The notes beneath the pieces are model-generated. The model did no database searches. It saw only the letters and a list, made by a program, of their open reading frames with translations, and was not told the DNA's origin. Below, in pieces: positions 1-7,520 of a stretch of DNA of 16,566 nucleotides. Made by a program: the position numbers and the translations under genes. Position 1 is the first letter of the stretch, and each line of letters opens with the position of its first letter. This DNA is from Candidatus Mcinerneyibacteriota bacterium (GTDB lineage Bacteria; Macinerneyibacteriota; Macinerneyibacteria; Macinerneyibacteriales; DSCS01): the NCBI GenBank assembly GCA_016937175.1, contig JAFGWL010000055.1, positions 1-16,566 on the forward strand, in the 5' to 3' direction.

Positions 1-157
1 CCGGAATCAGGCAGAGGAGCACATGTTCACGGGCGTAATCAACCAGCATATAAAAAGCTTCCAGGATCGCTCCCGTCACCCGCTGATGCTCAAAGGGGAT
101 GAAGTAAAGCCCCAGGAAGAGAGCCGTTAACAACCCGAGTTTTTTTATCTTGTCCAT
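1..157 (-). CDS. Putative ArsP/DUF318-type permease, N-terminal fragment
   Basis: This open frame starts at an ATG overlapping the end of arsC and runs off the left edge, giving 52 residues. It opens with a short basic stretch (MDKIKKLG) and a hydrophobic segment (LLTALFLGLYFIPF), followed by an amphipathic region containing YAREHVLLCLIP. From memory, a Y-A-R-E-H-V-L-x-C-L-x-P string is typical of the N-terminus of DUF318 permeases (the ArsP/SO_0444 group), which export organoarsenicals or metals. Position as the last visible gene of an arsenic operon fits that reading. A preceding AAGGAG lies inside arsC, so translation is probably coupled. Only the N-terminus is visible, so the catalytic or metal-binding part cannot be checked. 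Confidence 0.6.
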   Translation of the reverse strand, partial: MDKIKKLGLLTALFLGLYFIPFEHQRVTGAILEAFYMLVDYAREHVLLCLIP

Positions 158-579
158 TCCATCTCCTTGATCCATTGTTTCACTTTCTCCTCTATCCGAT
201 CGCGTATTTTCCGTGTCTCTTCCAGGATAAAAGACTCTTCTCCTTTTAATCCCGAAGGATCGGGAAAACCCCAATGCAGGCGCTCCGCTTCCCCGGGGAA
301 AACGGGGCATGTCTGCCCTACTTTAGGATCACAGACAGTGATGACGATGTCAAAGGATCTTCCGGCGTTATAGACATCCATGACGCTTTTTGGCTTATTG
401 CGGGAAATATCGATCCCCTTCTCTTTCATGGCTTCCACCACGTAGGGGTTTAAAACTCCGGGCTCTAAACCGGCGCTGTCGGCTGTGATCCGCCCTTTCC
501 CGTAAACGTTGGTAAAGGCGGCAGCCATCTGGCTCCGGGCGGAATTATGGACACAGATGAAAAGGGCTTTCTTTTCCAT
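145..579 (-). CDS. arsC: Arsenate reductase, low-molecular-weight phosphatase (thioredoxin-coupled) type
   Basis: A 144-residue cytosolic enzyme that reduces arsenate to arsenite so it can be exported. The N-terminal P-loop C9-x5-R15 (CVHNSAR) is the nucleophile loop of the low-molecular-weight tyrosine phosphatase fold. Two further cysteines, C83 and C91, sit in VCDPKVGQTC, the positions used for the intramolecular disulfide relay in B. subtilis-type ArsC. The general acid is the Asp in FPDPSG (around 107). I start at the ATG at 579; a GTG one codon upstream is also possible. It follows the thioredoxin-like gene with only a few bases between, and AAAGGG precedes the start. The C-relay implies reduction by thioredoxin, and the neighbouring CPKC protein is an obvious candidate partner (inference). 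Confidence 0.92.
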   Translation of the reverse strand: MEKKALFICVHNSARSQMAAAFTNVYGKGRITADSAGLEPGVLNPYVVEAMKEKGIDISRNKPKSVMDVYNAGRSFDIVITVCDPKVGQTCPVFPGEAERLHWGFPDPSGLKGEESFILEETRKIRDRIEEKVKQWIKEMEWTR

Positions 580-582
580 CAC

Positions 583-819
583 TTACCCTTTGAGCAGCTT
601 GAGGATCTCGTCTTTAGACGCTACCCGTCCGGATATCTTGACTTCATCGTCGATGGCCAGAGCCGGCGTCATCATGACCCCCATCTCCATTATGGTATCG
701 ATATCCGAGACCTTGACCACCTGGGCGTCGATGCCCGATTCCTCAACGGCCCGGCGGGCCTCTTCTTCCAGCTTCTTGCATTTGGGACATCCTGTCCCGA
801 GGATCTTGATAATCATCAT
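583..819 (-). CDS. Small thioredoxin-like (redox-active disulfide) protein
   Basis: A 78-residue protein with the minimal thioredoxin fold: a first strand ending in the dithiol C11-P-K-C14, a helix rich in Lys/Glu, and a later MTPALAI segment carrying the cis-proline expected opposite the active site. The size and the G-T-G-C-P-K-C motif match the archaeal/bacterial glutaredoxin-like family of MTH895/TM0996 ('redox-active disulfide protein 2'). The gene overlaps the acr3 stop (ATGA) and has AAAGGAGGC directly before its ATG. Placement between acr3 and arsC suggests it reduces oxidised ArsC, though members of this family also occur beside permease genes without arsC. No signal peptide is seen, so it should be cytosolic. 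Confidence 0.85.
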   Translation of the reverse strand: MMIIKILGTGCPKCKKLEEEARRAVEESGIDAQVVKVSDIDTIMEMGVMMTPALAIDDEVKISGRVASKDEILKLLKG

Positions 820-1871
820 GCCTCCTTTATTCCATTTTTACGGGGAAACCAATGTGTTGTCTTATTGGCGATCTTCACCAGCGTGAGCATCACCGGGACT
901 TCCACGAGGACACCCACAACCGTGGCCAAAGTCGCTCCCGACTGAAGCCCGAAGAGAGAGATGGCCACGGCTACAGCCAGCTCGAAGAAATTACTGGAGC
1001 CGATGAGAGCCGCCGGAGCGGCGATCTCATGCTTCAACTTCCATCCCTTCGCCCAGAGATAGGCCATAAAAAAGATAAAAAAGGTCTGAAGGGTGAGCGG
1101 AACGGCTATAAAAAGGATATGCAGAGGGTTTCCCAGGATCACATTCCCCTGAAAAGAGAAGATGATCACCAGGGTCAGAAGAAGCCCTGCAATAGTCGTG
1201 GAATGAAACTTAGGAAGGAATTTCTCAGTGAAATAAGCACTTCCTTTGTGCCTGATGACCATGGTCCGGGTGATATATCCGGCGGTGAGAGGGATCACCA
1301 CAAAAAGGACAACCGAAAGAAGCAGGGTGTTCCACGGAATCCCGATATCGCTGATCCCTAAGAGAAACGCCACAATGGGAGTAAACGCAAAAAGGATGAC
1401 CAGATCGTTCACCGCCACCTGCACCAGAGTATAGGAAGGGTTGCCGTCGGTGAGATAACTCCAGACAAAGACCATGGCTGTGCAGGGCGCTGCTCCCAGA
1501 AGTATGGCCCCGGCCAGATATTCTGTGGAAAGGCCCGTGGGGATCCACTGGGCAAAGACGACTTTTAAAAAGAACCAGGCGATGGCATACATGGTGAAGG
1601 GCTTGATGAGCCAGTTGGTGATGAGCGTCACGGTGAGCCCCCGCCCCTGTTTAGTGGCATTCACCACGCTTTTAAAATCCACTTTCAGCATCATGGGATA
1701 GATCATGAGCCAGATGAGGAGGGCAATGGGAATGGAGACCCGGGCATATTGCAGCTTCTCAAGCACACGGGGGACCGCAGGGAGAAATTGCCCGATAAGA
1801 ATCCCGGCTCCGATACACAAGAGGACCCAAATGGAAAGATAACGCTCAAAAAATTGCAATCGTTTTTTCAT
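816..1871 (-). CDS. acr3: Arsenite efflux transporter, Acr3 family
   Basis: A 351-residue inner-membrane protein with about ten hydrophobic segments that extrudes arsenite. Diagnostic Acr3 motifs are present: the conserved cysteine C130 in GAAPCTAMVFVWS, the following G-N-P-x-Y-T and N-D segments, and the glutamate E297 in GSSNFFELAVAVA. These residues are known to be essential in characterised Acr3 proteins. The length is normal for the family, with no fused reductase domain. The start ATG overlaps the arsR stop (ATGA), so expression is coupled to the repressor. It is distinct from the ArsB antiporter family, which lacks these motifs. Confidence 0.95.
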   Translation of the reverse strand: MKKRLQFFERYLSIWVLLCIGAGILIGQFLPAVPRVLEKLQYARVSIPIALLIWLMIYPMMLKVDFKSVVNATKQGRGLTVTLITNWLIKPFTMYAIAWFFLKVVFAQWIPTGLSTEYLAGAILLGAAPCTAMVFVWSYLTDGNPSYTLVQVAVNDLVILFAFTPIVAFLLGISDIGIPWNTLLLSVVLFVVIPLTAGYITRTMVIRHKGSAYFTEKFLPKFHSTTIAGLLLTLVIIFSFQGNVILGNPLHILFIAVPLTLQTFFIFFMAYLWAKGWKLKHEIAAPAALIGSSNFFELAVAVAISLFGLQSGATLATVVGVLVEVPVMLTLVKIANKTTHWFPRKNGIKEA

Positions 1872-2221
1872 GCCTTCTCCTTTCGTCCCGGACGGTCACA
1901 GACATAATTTCCGGTTATTAGTTTTTCTCTGTCCCGGCGGCATGTGTCGCACTCCATTTCGCTGATGATCTTCATCAGCGCTTTAGACTGCAGAGTCAAT
2001 TCAGGATTCAATTCATAATAGGTCCAGTAAGATGATTTTTCTTCGATGATCAAATCGACTGTTTTCATTTTTTTAAGATGTCCGGAGATCGTGGCATAAC
2101 TCAACCCCAGGATCCCCACAAGTTCACAGACGCAACACTTACGCTCCTGCAGAAGCTTGATGATACGAAGCCTTTTGCACTCTCCCAACACTTTCATCAC
2201 CTGAATGAACAAACAATCCAT
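1868..2221 (-). CDS. arsR: ArsR/SmtB-family arsenic-responsive repressor
   Basis: A 117-residue winged-helix repressor. The segment K-R-L-R-I-I-K-L-L starts the fold, the recognition helix is in LSYATISGHLKKM, and the wing is around EEKSSYWTYYEL. The metalloid site C-C-V-C (29-32) matches the C-x-C of the E. coli ArsR type. A second pair C91/C94 near the C-terminus could add ligands. I start at the ATG at 2221 because GGAGG lies 8 nt upstream. The longer frame begins with TTG at 2269 and would put the promoter inside the coding sequence. It heads the arsenic operon and probably autoregulates through the region just upstream. Confidence 0.9.
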   Translation of the reverse strand: MDCLFIQVMKVLGECKRLRIIKLLQERKCCVCELVGILGLSYATISGHLKKMKTVDLIIEEKSSYWTYYELNPELTLQSKALMKIISEMECDTCRRDREKLITGNYVCDRPGRKEKA

Positions 2222-2240
2222 TTCGCTTACCTCCGAAATC

Positions 2241-2269
2241 AATCTATTCCATTCTATCCATTTCGTCAA
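2241..2269 (-). promoter_or_regulatory. Candidate ars operon promoter with overlapping operator
   Basis: On the minus strand a TTGACG -35 (2264-2269) and a TAGATT -10 (2241-2246) are separated by 17 nt. The spacer contains two near-copies of an ATGGA-like element (ATGGATAGA and ATGGAATAG), a plausible ArsR contact site between the promoter boxes. The predicted start of transcription falls almost on the arsR ribosome binding site, which is unusually close, so the -10 call is uncertain. Confidence 0.4.
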
Positions 2270-2328
2270 GTTAAAAAATGGTTAATTTTCATTATGAAGA
2301 ATGAGAAGGGTGCTTTTTATAAAAACAG

Positions 2329-2368
2329 AAAAAAATAAGGAATCCCGCGCTTCTCTGAAGAAGCGCGG
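2329..2368 (-). terminator. Intrinsic terminator at the end of the ycaO-ABC-propeller operon
   Basis: A perfect 10-bp stem (arms 2345-2354 and 2359-2368, CCGCGCTTCT and AGAAGCGCGG) with a CTGA/TCAG loop lies 11 nt after the propeller stop codon. On the minus strand it is followed after about 9 nt by seven T residues. The T run is slightly distant, but position and stem strength fit termination, separating this operon from ars. Confidence 0.7.
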
Positions 2369-2379
2369 AATTGAGAGTT

Positions 2380-3414
2380 CTATTCGATATGACTGATGAT
2401 CAGCTCATGACTGTTAAGAGAAAATTTCTCTTTTTCTTCATCCCATACATATTTCTGATACGCTACAGACCCGTCCTCTCCAAAGGGATAAACAAGAACG
2501 ACGTCAAGTTCCTTCTGATCCTCTACAATGATGAAGCCGTCAAACTCTCCCTCCCATGTATAGGACTCAAGTAAGGACTTCGTCTCCCCTTCGGGAAGTG
2601 CCGTCAAAATCAAATAACCGTCTTTGTAGCAGGTGGTCATCATCACACTGGGGCGGGGAGGCATTCCCCCTTTCTTGACAAAATAGGCAGCTTTGGTTTT
2701 TGTAATCAACTCAGGCCTGTCATTCTCAAAAGAGTAAAACTCAAGCTCGCCGTTGAATATTCCTGAGTTTAACAATCCCCGGGGCGCTACGGTGACCCTA
2801 TACGCTGACTCCATGACTTTTGTCGGGGTCAGCTTTGTTTTGTCTACCGTCCCGTAACCTGAGACAAATTCCCCCTTTAAATTATATTCGGAGATCTTAT
2901 AGTCGGACATGGCCGTGGTTGCAAGCAGGCGTCCGGTTTCTAAGACATCAAGGCTCACGATCTGGCCGCTGTCAATGTAAAATTCATCTTCAAAGGCCAG
3001 TTCCCCGGTTACAGGATCGACAGTAAGGAGCAGGACCTTATTGTTCTTGGAGTCAGTGATATAGGCAGTGCCCTCTTTTATTACCCACAGATTACTGTAC
3101 TCGCTCATTTCCCCCGGTCCGGTGCCCGGTTTGTCATACTCGGATATGATTTTCCCCTCCATGGAAAAAGAAATAATAGAATCAGTTGTCCTGTTCTGAG
3201 CTATGATAAAATCGCGATAACAAAAGATATTAGTCAAAAACCCGGGCTTTTCCAATGAAACGACCATCTTTTCACGGCACTCCCCTTTGACTTCGTTTTT
3301 GTCAAACTGTCCGATCGTATCAGCTTTCCTCATACATGATTGAGCAGTCAAAAGAAGAACAGATAAAAGGATAAAAAACAGTCTTTTACGAAAGCCGGTT
3401 ATATTGCTGAGCAT
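2380..3414 (-). CDS. Six-bladed beta-propeller lipoprotein associated with the peptide cluster
   Basis: A 344-residue exported protein. Residues 9-26 form a signal peptide (RKRLFFILLSVLLLTAQS) ending in C27, so it is probably lipidated, although the lipobox AQSC is non-canonical. After it come repeated strand-rich units with S/T-D-S-x-N-K-V-type hairpins, and the motif G-T-G-P-G-E (97-102), a hallmark of the six-bladed beta-propeller family often found in Bacteroidota beside small secreted peptides. The start ATG lies 29 nt inside the end of the exporter gene and is preceded by GGGAGG at a 5-nt spacing, so translation is coupled to the exporter. No catalytic residues are recognisable. A surface receptor, display or chaperone role for the exported peptide is inference. 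NHL-type proteins are a looser alternative. Confidence 0.8.
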   Translation of the reverse strand: MLSNITGFRKRLFFILLSVLLLTAQSCMRKADTIGQFDKNEVKGECREKMVVSLEKPGFLTNIFCYRDFIIAQNRTTDSIISFSMEGKIISEYDKPGTGPGEMSEYSNLWVIKEGTAYITDSKNNKVLLLTVDPVTGELAFEDEFYIDSGQIVSLDVLETGRLLATTAMSDYKISEYNLKGEFVSGYGTVDKTKLTPTKVMESAYRVTVAPRGLLNSGIFNGELEFYSFENDRPELITKTKAAYFVKKGGMPPRPSVMMTTCYKDGYLILTALPEGETKSLLESYTWEGEFDGFIIVEDQKELDVVLVYPFGEDGSVAYQKYVWDEEKEKFSLNSHELIISHIE

Positions 3415-5122
3415 AGACGCCTCCCTTGCTTAATAATTCTTCGTGAACCCCCTCTTCGACAACGGCTCCTTCATTCAGGACAAAAATACGATGGCAACCG
3501 GAGATCGTATTCAACCGATGCGCCACGACAAAGACGATCATCTCTTCATTGATCCTGTCGATAATGTCAGAAATATACTTCTCTGAAACATTATCAATAT
3601 TAGATGTAGCTTCATCAAGGACAAGTATTTGCGGCTTTCTGACTAAGGCCCGGGCAATAGCGATCCGCTGTTTTTGACCGACAGATAGATTTGTTCCCCG
3701 TTCTTCTATGATTGTATTCTCTTTATCTTTTAAACCGCTGACAAACTCCCACACATGAGCCTTTTTTAATGCTTCGATCACATCTTCCCGGCGCGCCTCC
3801 CTATTCCCAAAAGCAACATTATTATAGATGGTGTCATTGAACAAAAAGGGCTCCTGCTCGACCAGGGCAGTCTTCTCCCGTAATGTATACATCATTTTTC
3901 TGTCCATGGGGACTCCGTTGATCAACACCGAACCCTCGAATTCATAGAGTCCCATGATGATGTTGATTAGTGTAGTCTTCCCCGCTCCGGATGACCCCAT
4001 GATACCGATCTTCTCCCCCCTCTTCCCCTTAATATGGATCTCCTTGAGAACGGGCTTTCCCGTCTCATATTCAAACCGTATATCTTTCAGTTCGACCTCA
4101 AGGATCTCCTTTTTGAACACATCTCTCTCCTTAGAGACTTCGGGTAATGCCAGGATCTCGTCGATTCGGAAAAGCGCTACTCTTAATTTCTGAATTTCAC
4201 TGTTAAACCCGATAAAACTGGACGCCGGCCCAAAGACAAAATTCATCAGGCTCATAAAGGTTACAAAATTACCGATGGTAATGTTTCCGATGATGATCTG
4301 ATATCCGCCGTACCCCAATAGGAGCAAAGGAGAGATGGTCCCGATAAAACTCATAAAGGCAGCATTGAGCATCTCAAGCTTGTTCAACCGGACCAAATCC
4401 CGGTAAGTCAGAGTCACGGCTTTCATATAACGTCGGATATTATGCAGATTGCGGTTAAAAGCCCGGCACAGTTCCACAAGACTGATATTCTCCTGCAGGG
4501 ACTTCGTGGCCATGGCTGCTGTCTCATAAGCCAGAGAAGACTGCTTTTTGATCTTCTTTCCGAAATAATGAGTGGCTGCAACAAACAACGGGATTATCAT
4601 AAGGGAAAGCAGGGCCAGCTTCCATTCGATATAGATCATGGCGGAGACCCCGACGATAAAGGTCAGGACTTGTTTGATCATTTCAATGATCTTTTCACCG
4701 AACAGAATACTTAACCGGTGGGGATCGTCTTTCAAGCGCGACATCAGGTACCCGGTACCGTATTTTTTAAACTCATTCAATTTTACACGTGCCAGCTTTT
4801 CAAAAAGGACCCGCCTGATATCGATGATTATCTTGTTGTTGACCTTATAGAAGAGAACCCCCACAAAAAAGAGCTGCAAAGCTTTTAGCAGATGGACCAA
4901 AAAGAGAAGGCCCACGGCAATCAACAGCATCCGTACGTCTTTATTGGGGAAGACGACATCGATGACGTACCCCATGGCAAAGGGACGGGGGAGAAGCATT
5001 AATGATCCTGCCAGGACCAGGATGCCGCCCAGAATGATCTTCCATCGATACATTCTGACTTCTTTTAAAACGAGCCGCAAAGCAGGTGACAGAGCTTTTC
5101 CCGCTCCTTTTTTTTTCTTCAT
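3386..5122 (-). CDS. Type I ABC exporter (fused membrane and ATPase domains)
   Basis: A 578-residue half-transporter that should work as a homodimer in the inner membrane. Residues about 25-310 contain six hydrophobic segments of the exporter fold. The ATPase domain follows from about 340: Walker A GSSGAGKT (376-383), Q-loop Q423, signature LSVGQ (479-483), Walker B ILVLDE (499-504) and switch histidine H535. There is no N-terminal C39 peptidase domain, so any precursor cleavage must be done elsewhere. It lies between ycaO and the propeller gene, overlapping the latter by 29 nt, with GGGGAG before the start. By context it exports the product of the nine small genes. Similar half-transporters also export lipids or drugs, so the substrate is inferred. 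Confidence 0.93.
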   Translation of the reverse strand: MKKKKGAGKALSPALRLVLKEVRMYRWKIILGGILVLAGSLMLLPRPFAMGYVIDVVFPNKDVRMLLIAVGLLFLVHLLKALQLFFVGVLFYKVNNKIIIDIRRVLFEKLARVKLNEFKKYGTGYLMSRLKDDPHRLSILFGEKIIEMIKQVLTFIVGVSAMIYIEWKLALLSLMIIPLFVAATHYFGKKIKKQSSLAYETAAMATKSLQENISLVELCRAFNRNLHNIRRYMKAVTLTYRDLVRLNKLEMLNAAFMSFIGTISPLLLLGYGGYQIIIGNITIGNFVTFMSLMNFVFGPASSFIGFNSEIQKLRVALFRIDEILALPEVSKERDVFKKEILEVELKDIRFEYETGKPVLKEIHIKGKRGEKIGIMGSSGAGKTTLINIIMGLYEFEGSVLINGVPMDRKMMYTLREKTALVEQEPFLFNDTIYNNVAFGNREARREDVIEALKKAHVWEFVSGLKDKENTIIEERGTNLSVGQKQRIAIARALVRKPQILVLDEATSNIDNVSEKYISDIIDRINEEMIVFVVAHRLNTISGCHRIFVLNEGAVVEEGVHEELLSKGGVYAQQYNRLS

Positions 5123-5153
5123 CTTCTCCCCTTATCTTTAATGAATCACCGCA

Positions 5154-7016
5154 TCAGGAGGGCGCAACAGCTGTCCACTGAAGATCACGCTGATCGATAT
5201 GTCTTTCTTTGAAGGCTTCAATCAGTCTCACTGTGGAATCGTAGCGAGAGCGTGTCAGGCAGGCATCGGATAATTCACACTGTTCACAATCAGGACACTT
5301 GGGGAATTTTGTATACCGGAATATATTCTCCCTTTCTTTCATATCTTCACAGACTTTTTCAATCAGCTCTCCGTCAAAACCCGCTTTTGACAACTCTTCG
5401 GCTATCTGTCCCTCTTCCTTCTTTTCGACCTTCAACTCGAGATACTTCTTTATCCCTTCATAATAGGGCTCTTTTTCTTCTTTTCGCAGCTCCAGGAATT
5501 TACAAAAATTATCGTACGCTTTTTCATCAAACCCTAATTTATACCAGAGCTGTGTCAGAAAAAAGGAGAGATTCAATCTCTTCCAGTAAGACGAATACTT
5601 GAACTCGATATTCAGCAGCTCACTCAGGAGCCTGTTGGGGGAAAAATGCTCCAGTTTTTCAGCGATACGGATGAGCTCCTCTCTTGAACAGCTGTTCATG
5701 TCAAATATCGGATCCAGCACTTTGTCCAGCTCGATGATGTGAAAGACCTTTGTCGGCAAGGTAGACCTGGGGCTTTTTCTCCCCTTGACAGAGACTTCCG
5801 GGATATAGATGATGTAAGTCGGGAAATCCAGATAGGAAACATTCCGAATATAGACATCATAGCCCAGATCATGCACTTTTTTGATGACCTTTTTCACTTC
5901 TTCCTCATAGGACTCCGCCGGAGTAAAGACCGCCGGGTCGAATGAATAAGATTCCTTCTCTTCAAAAAGGCTCAAGGGATAGATTCCGCTTCCGTCTTTG
6001 ACAAACTCGGAAAAATTGATCACGCAATCCATTTGAGAGGAGGTATCTTTTTTAATAAAATACTCATGCCGCTCTTTCGGGATATCCAAAAGCCTCTTTC
6101 TAAAAAACTCATCGTCCCGAATCCCCTGGTAGATCTCTGTCAAGCAACGGCTAAGGGCTACCTGGAACGAGGTATCCGACCCGACATTCAGCTTATATTT
6201 GTTTTCTTTGTCATCAATGATCATGACACCCATGGAAGGCAATCCGATACCGGCGGAAAAGTCTTTCACGACCACACGATACTGTCCGCTTTGTTCGATG
6301 CTTTTAATGATCTTATACTCCCGCTTGAAGAGTTTAAGATACTCCACAGGGATTGTAGGTGGCGTCAGTTCGTTATAGTAGATCTCCGCAGCAGCCCACC
6401 GCTCCATGATCTCAGCCAGTCCCTGGAAAATAGCCTCCGCTTCGGAGTTACCCGCAGCCATCCCATTGGAGCCAATGGCCAATATCAGCATGTTTAACGG
6501 CAGATCGATAAGCTCTCCGCTTTTTGTATCCAAAAAAGGAATAGAAAGAAGCCCGGGATAACCGTTCTCTTCCAGCCTTTTGAAATAGAGATCGATAAAC
6601 TTCTCCCTGTTTTCCCCTTTATGGGAAATAAGGTCATTTTTTATGGCATCCGGTAAAGCCATGAACTCATCCCGGGTCATATACTTTTCATCAGGATAAT
6701 AGCAAACTCCGGTTTTATCCTTTACTTTTGTTGTAAGGATCCGCGAAAAATTACCCATAAACCCGTTCTGGAGACGCTCCATAAATTCCGCATATCCGCT
6801 GGCTAAGGAAAACTCCTTTGTCCTGCCTTTTCCATTAGTCCCGAATTTTCCCCTCTCATCATCCAGTTCGACACGGCAGGAATGAATCCCGGGAAGAGGA
6901 TTCGTCGTAAAAGTCACCTCAGGTTTCAAATCGATTTTTGACAAAATATTCTTGATCTTTCTAACTGTGTTGTTAGCGCTCCTTGTCTTGTAGGGGCGTT
7001 TCATTGTGTTGAACAT
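5154..7016 (-). CDS. YcaO-domain protein, E. coli YcaO-like, with C-terminal cysteine motif
   Basis: A 620-residue protein. YcaO enzymes use ATP to activate a peptide backbone amide, giving azolines, thioamides or amidines. Seen here: T-N-G-K-G (60-64) followed by a helix with E-F-M-E-R, the nucleotide-binding stretch SEAEAIFQGLAEIMER (191-206), and QVALSRCLTEIYQG (285-298). The T-N-G-K-G-x-T-K and S-N-G-M-x-A-G-N segments resemble E. coli YcaO more than azoline-forming TOMM cyclodehydratases. The C-terminus lacks the P-x-P-x-P tail of those enzymes. After a helical region (about 440-560) comes C574-x2-C577-x2-C580-x5-C586, a possible Fe-S or zinc site. I start at the ATG at 7016 because AGGAGG lies 7 nt upstream; an in-frame TTG at 7034 lies upstream of that site. 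Its substrate is inferred to be the nine peptides encoded just upstream. No TfuA, ThiF-like or dehydrogenase partner is visible. Confidence 0.92.
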   Translation of the reverse strand: MFNTMKRPYKTRSANNTVRKIKNILSKIDLKPEVTFTTNPLPGIHSCRVELDDERGKFGTNGKGRTKEFSLASGYAEFMERLQNGFMGNFSRILTTKVKDKTGVCYYPDEKYMTRDEFMALPDAIKNDLISHKGENREKFIDLYFKRLEENGYPGLLSIPFLDTKSGELIDLPLNMLILAIGSNGMAAGNSEAEAIFQGLAEIMERWAAAEIYYNELTPPTIPVEYLKLFKREYKIIKSIEQSGQYRVVVKDFSAGIGLPSMGVMIIDDKENKYKLNVGSDTSFQVALSRCLTEIYQGIRDDEFFRKRLLDIPKERHEYFIKKDTSSQMDCVINFSEFVKDGSGIYPLSLFEEKESYSFDPAVFTPAESYEEEVKKVIKKVHDLGYDVYIRNVSYLDFPTYIIYIPEVSVKGRKSPRSTLPTKVFHIIELDKVLDPIFDMNSCSREELIRIAEKLEHFSPNRLLSELLNIEFKYSSYWKRLNLSFFLTQLWYKLGFDEKAYDNFCKFLELRKEEKEPYYEGIKKYLELKVEKKEEGQIAEELSKAGFDGELIEKVCEDMKERENIFRYTKFPKCPDCEQCELSDACLTRSRYDSTVRLIEAFKERHIDQRDLQWTAVAPS

Positions 7017-7023
7017 CTTTATA

Positions 7024-7029
7024 CCTCCT
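7024..7029 (-). promoter_or_regulatory. Strong ribosome binding site fixing the ycaO start
   Basis: A full AGGAGG on the minus strand sits 7 nt before the ATG at 7016. It lies downstream of the alternative TTG at 7034, which therefore would read through its own best ribosome binding site. This decides the start in favour of the ATG. Confidence 0.85.
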
Positions 7030-7164
7030 GTCAAATGATGCTCAGAACCGACATCTCCGGGTGATTTTAGCCTGAAGGCATAGAGGCTGGTATCGGGTGA
7101 TTCACTTAAATTTCATCAGTCGAAACACCCCTGATGTATCGGTGCTTTCAAATGAGAAGCCGAT
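7030..7164 (-). other. Leader region between precursor terminator and ycaO
   Basis: No gene fits here. The stretch holds two 9-bp direct copies of CGGGTGATT (7060-7068 and 7095-7103), an inverted pair CATCAG/CTGATG (7114-7119 and 7131-7136) and a small GCCTGAAGGC hairpin. A TATAAT (7165-7170, minus strand) sits at the end of the upstream T run but has no good -35. The repeats could be operator or RNA-leader elements controlling ycaO expression; this is only suggested by their presence. Confidence 0.3.
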
Positions 7165-7202
7165 ATTATAAAAAAAAAAGGCTCCCGAAGGAGCCCTTTT
7201 TC
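7165..7202 (-). terminator. Intrinsic terminator after the precursor array, before ycaO
   Basis: A textbook hairpin: GGCTCC (7180-7185), a CGAA/TTCG tetraloop and GGAGCC (7190-7195), extended by flanking A/T pairs, followed on the minus strand by about ten T residues. It begins some 25 nt after the stop of the ninth small gene and lies about 150 nt before the ycaO start. It should end most precursor transcripts while letting some read through. Confidence 0.88.
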
Positions 7203-7225
7203 AATTATGTGCACCGGGAAAGATC

Positions 7226-7354
7226 TCAGAGAACAGGACGGCCTGTCTCTTCAGTCGTTTCCTTATCTTCTTTTTCATTGTAATAATGAAAATGAAGTTC
7301 GAAATAGAAACCAGCTTCCACGCTATCAACGGCATTGACATCTTTGAATTCCAT
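7226..7354 (-). CDS. Precursor peptide 9 of the GRPVL family
   Basis: A 42-residue peptide beginning MEFKDV and ending EETGRPVL. The middle is aromatic (AGFYFELHFHYY, about 14-25) followed by N-E-K-E-D-K, clearly related to copies 1, 5, 6 and 7. It has no cysteine. An AACGAAAGGAGT ribosome binding region before the ATG is shared almost exactly with copy 1, so the duplicated unit includes the translation signal. It is the last copy of the array and is followed directly by the terminator. Small size and family repetition rather than homology to a known precursor support the call. Confidence 0.85.
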   Translation of the reverse strand: MEFKDVNAVDSVEAGFYFELHFHYYNEKEDKETTEETGRPVL

Positions 7355-7368
7355 GGGAACTCCTTTCG

Positions 7369-7494
7369 TTAAATAAGAGGCCGTCCCGTTTCTTCGATAC
7401 CAGGACAGTCATAGTAAGTCATATTCTCCATCTCTTTATCAAGATACAACAAAAGCGTTTCCGCTTCTTTTGCTTTAATGTCTTGATAATCCAT
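7369..7494 (-). CDS. Precursor peptide 8 (divergent copy, GRPLI ending)
   Basis: A 41-residue member of the array: MDYQDI at the start, EETGRPLI at the end. It is the only copy whose last two residues differ. The middle (about 7-33) is unlike the other copies: a charged helix-like stretch with LLLYL, then TYYDCPG with a single cysteine at C30. The ribosome binding site is weak (GACGG only, 26 nt gap from copy 7), so it may be poorly translated or decaying. The frame is intact, which favours a functional variant. Confidence 0.75.
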   Translation of the reverse strand: MDYQDIKAKEAETLLLYLDKEMENMTYYDCPGIEETGRPLI

Positions 7495-7520
7495 ATATTG
7501 AGCCCGTCAAAAAACTTCCG

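Noticed and set aside
7017-7034. TTG at 7034 as the ycaO start.
   Set aside because: The AGGAGG would fall inside the coding region; the ATG at 7016 is ideally spaced from it.
7030-7164. A tenth, decayed precursor between the terminator and ycaO.
   Set aside because: No GRPV-like tail or M-[ED]-[YF]-K start is present; short frames there stop after a few codons.
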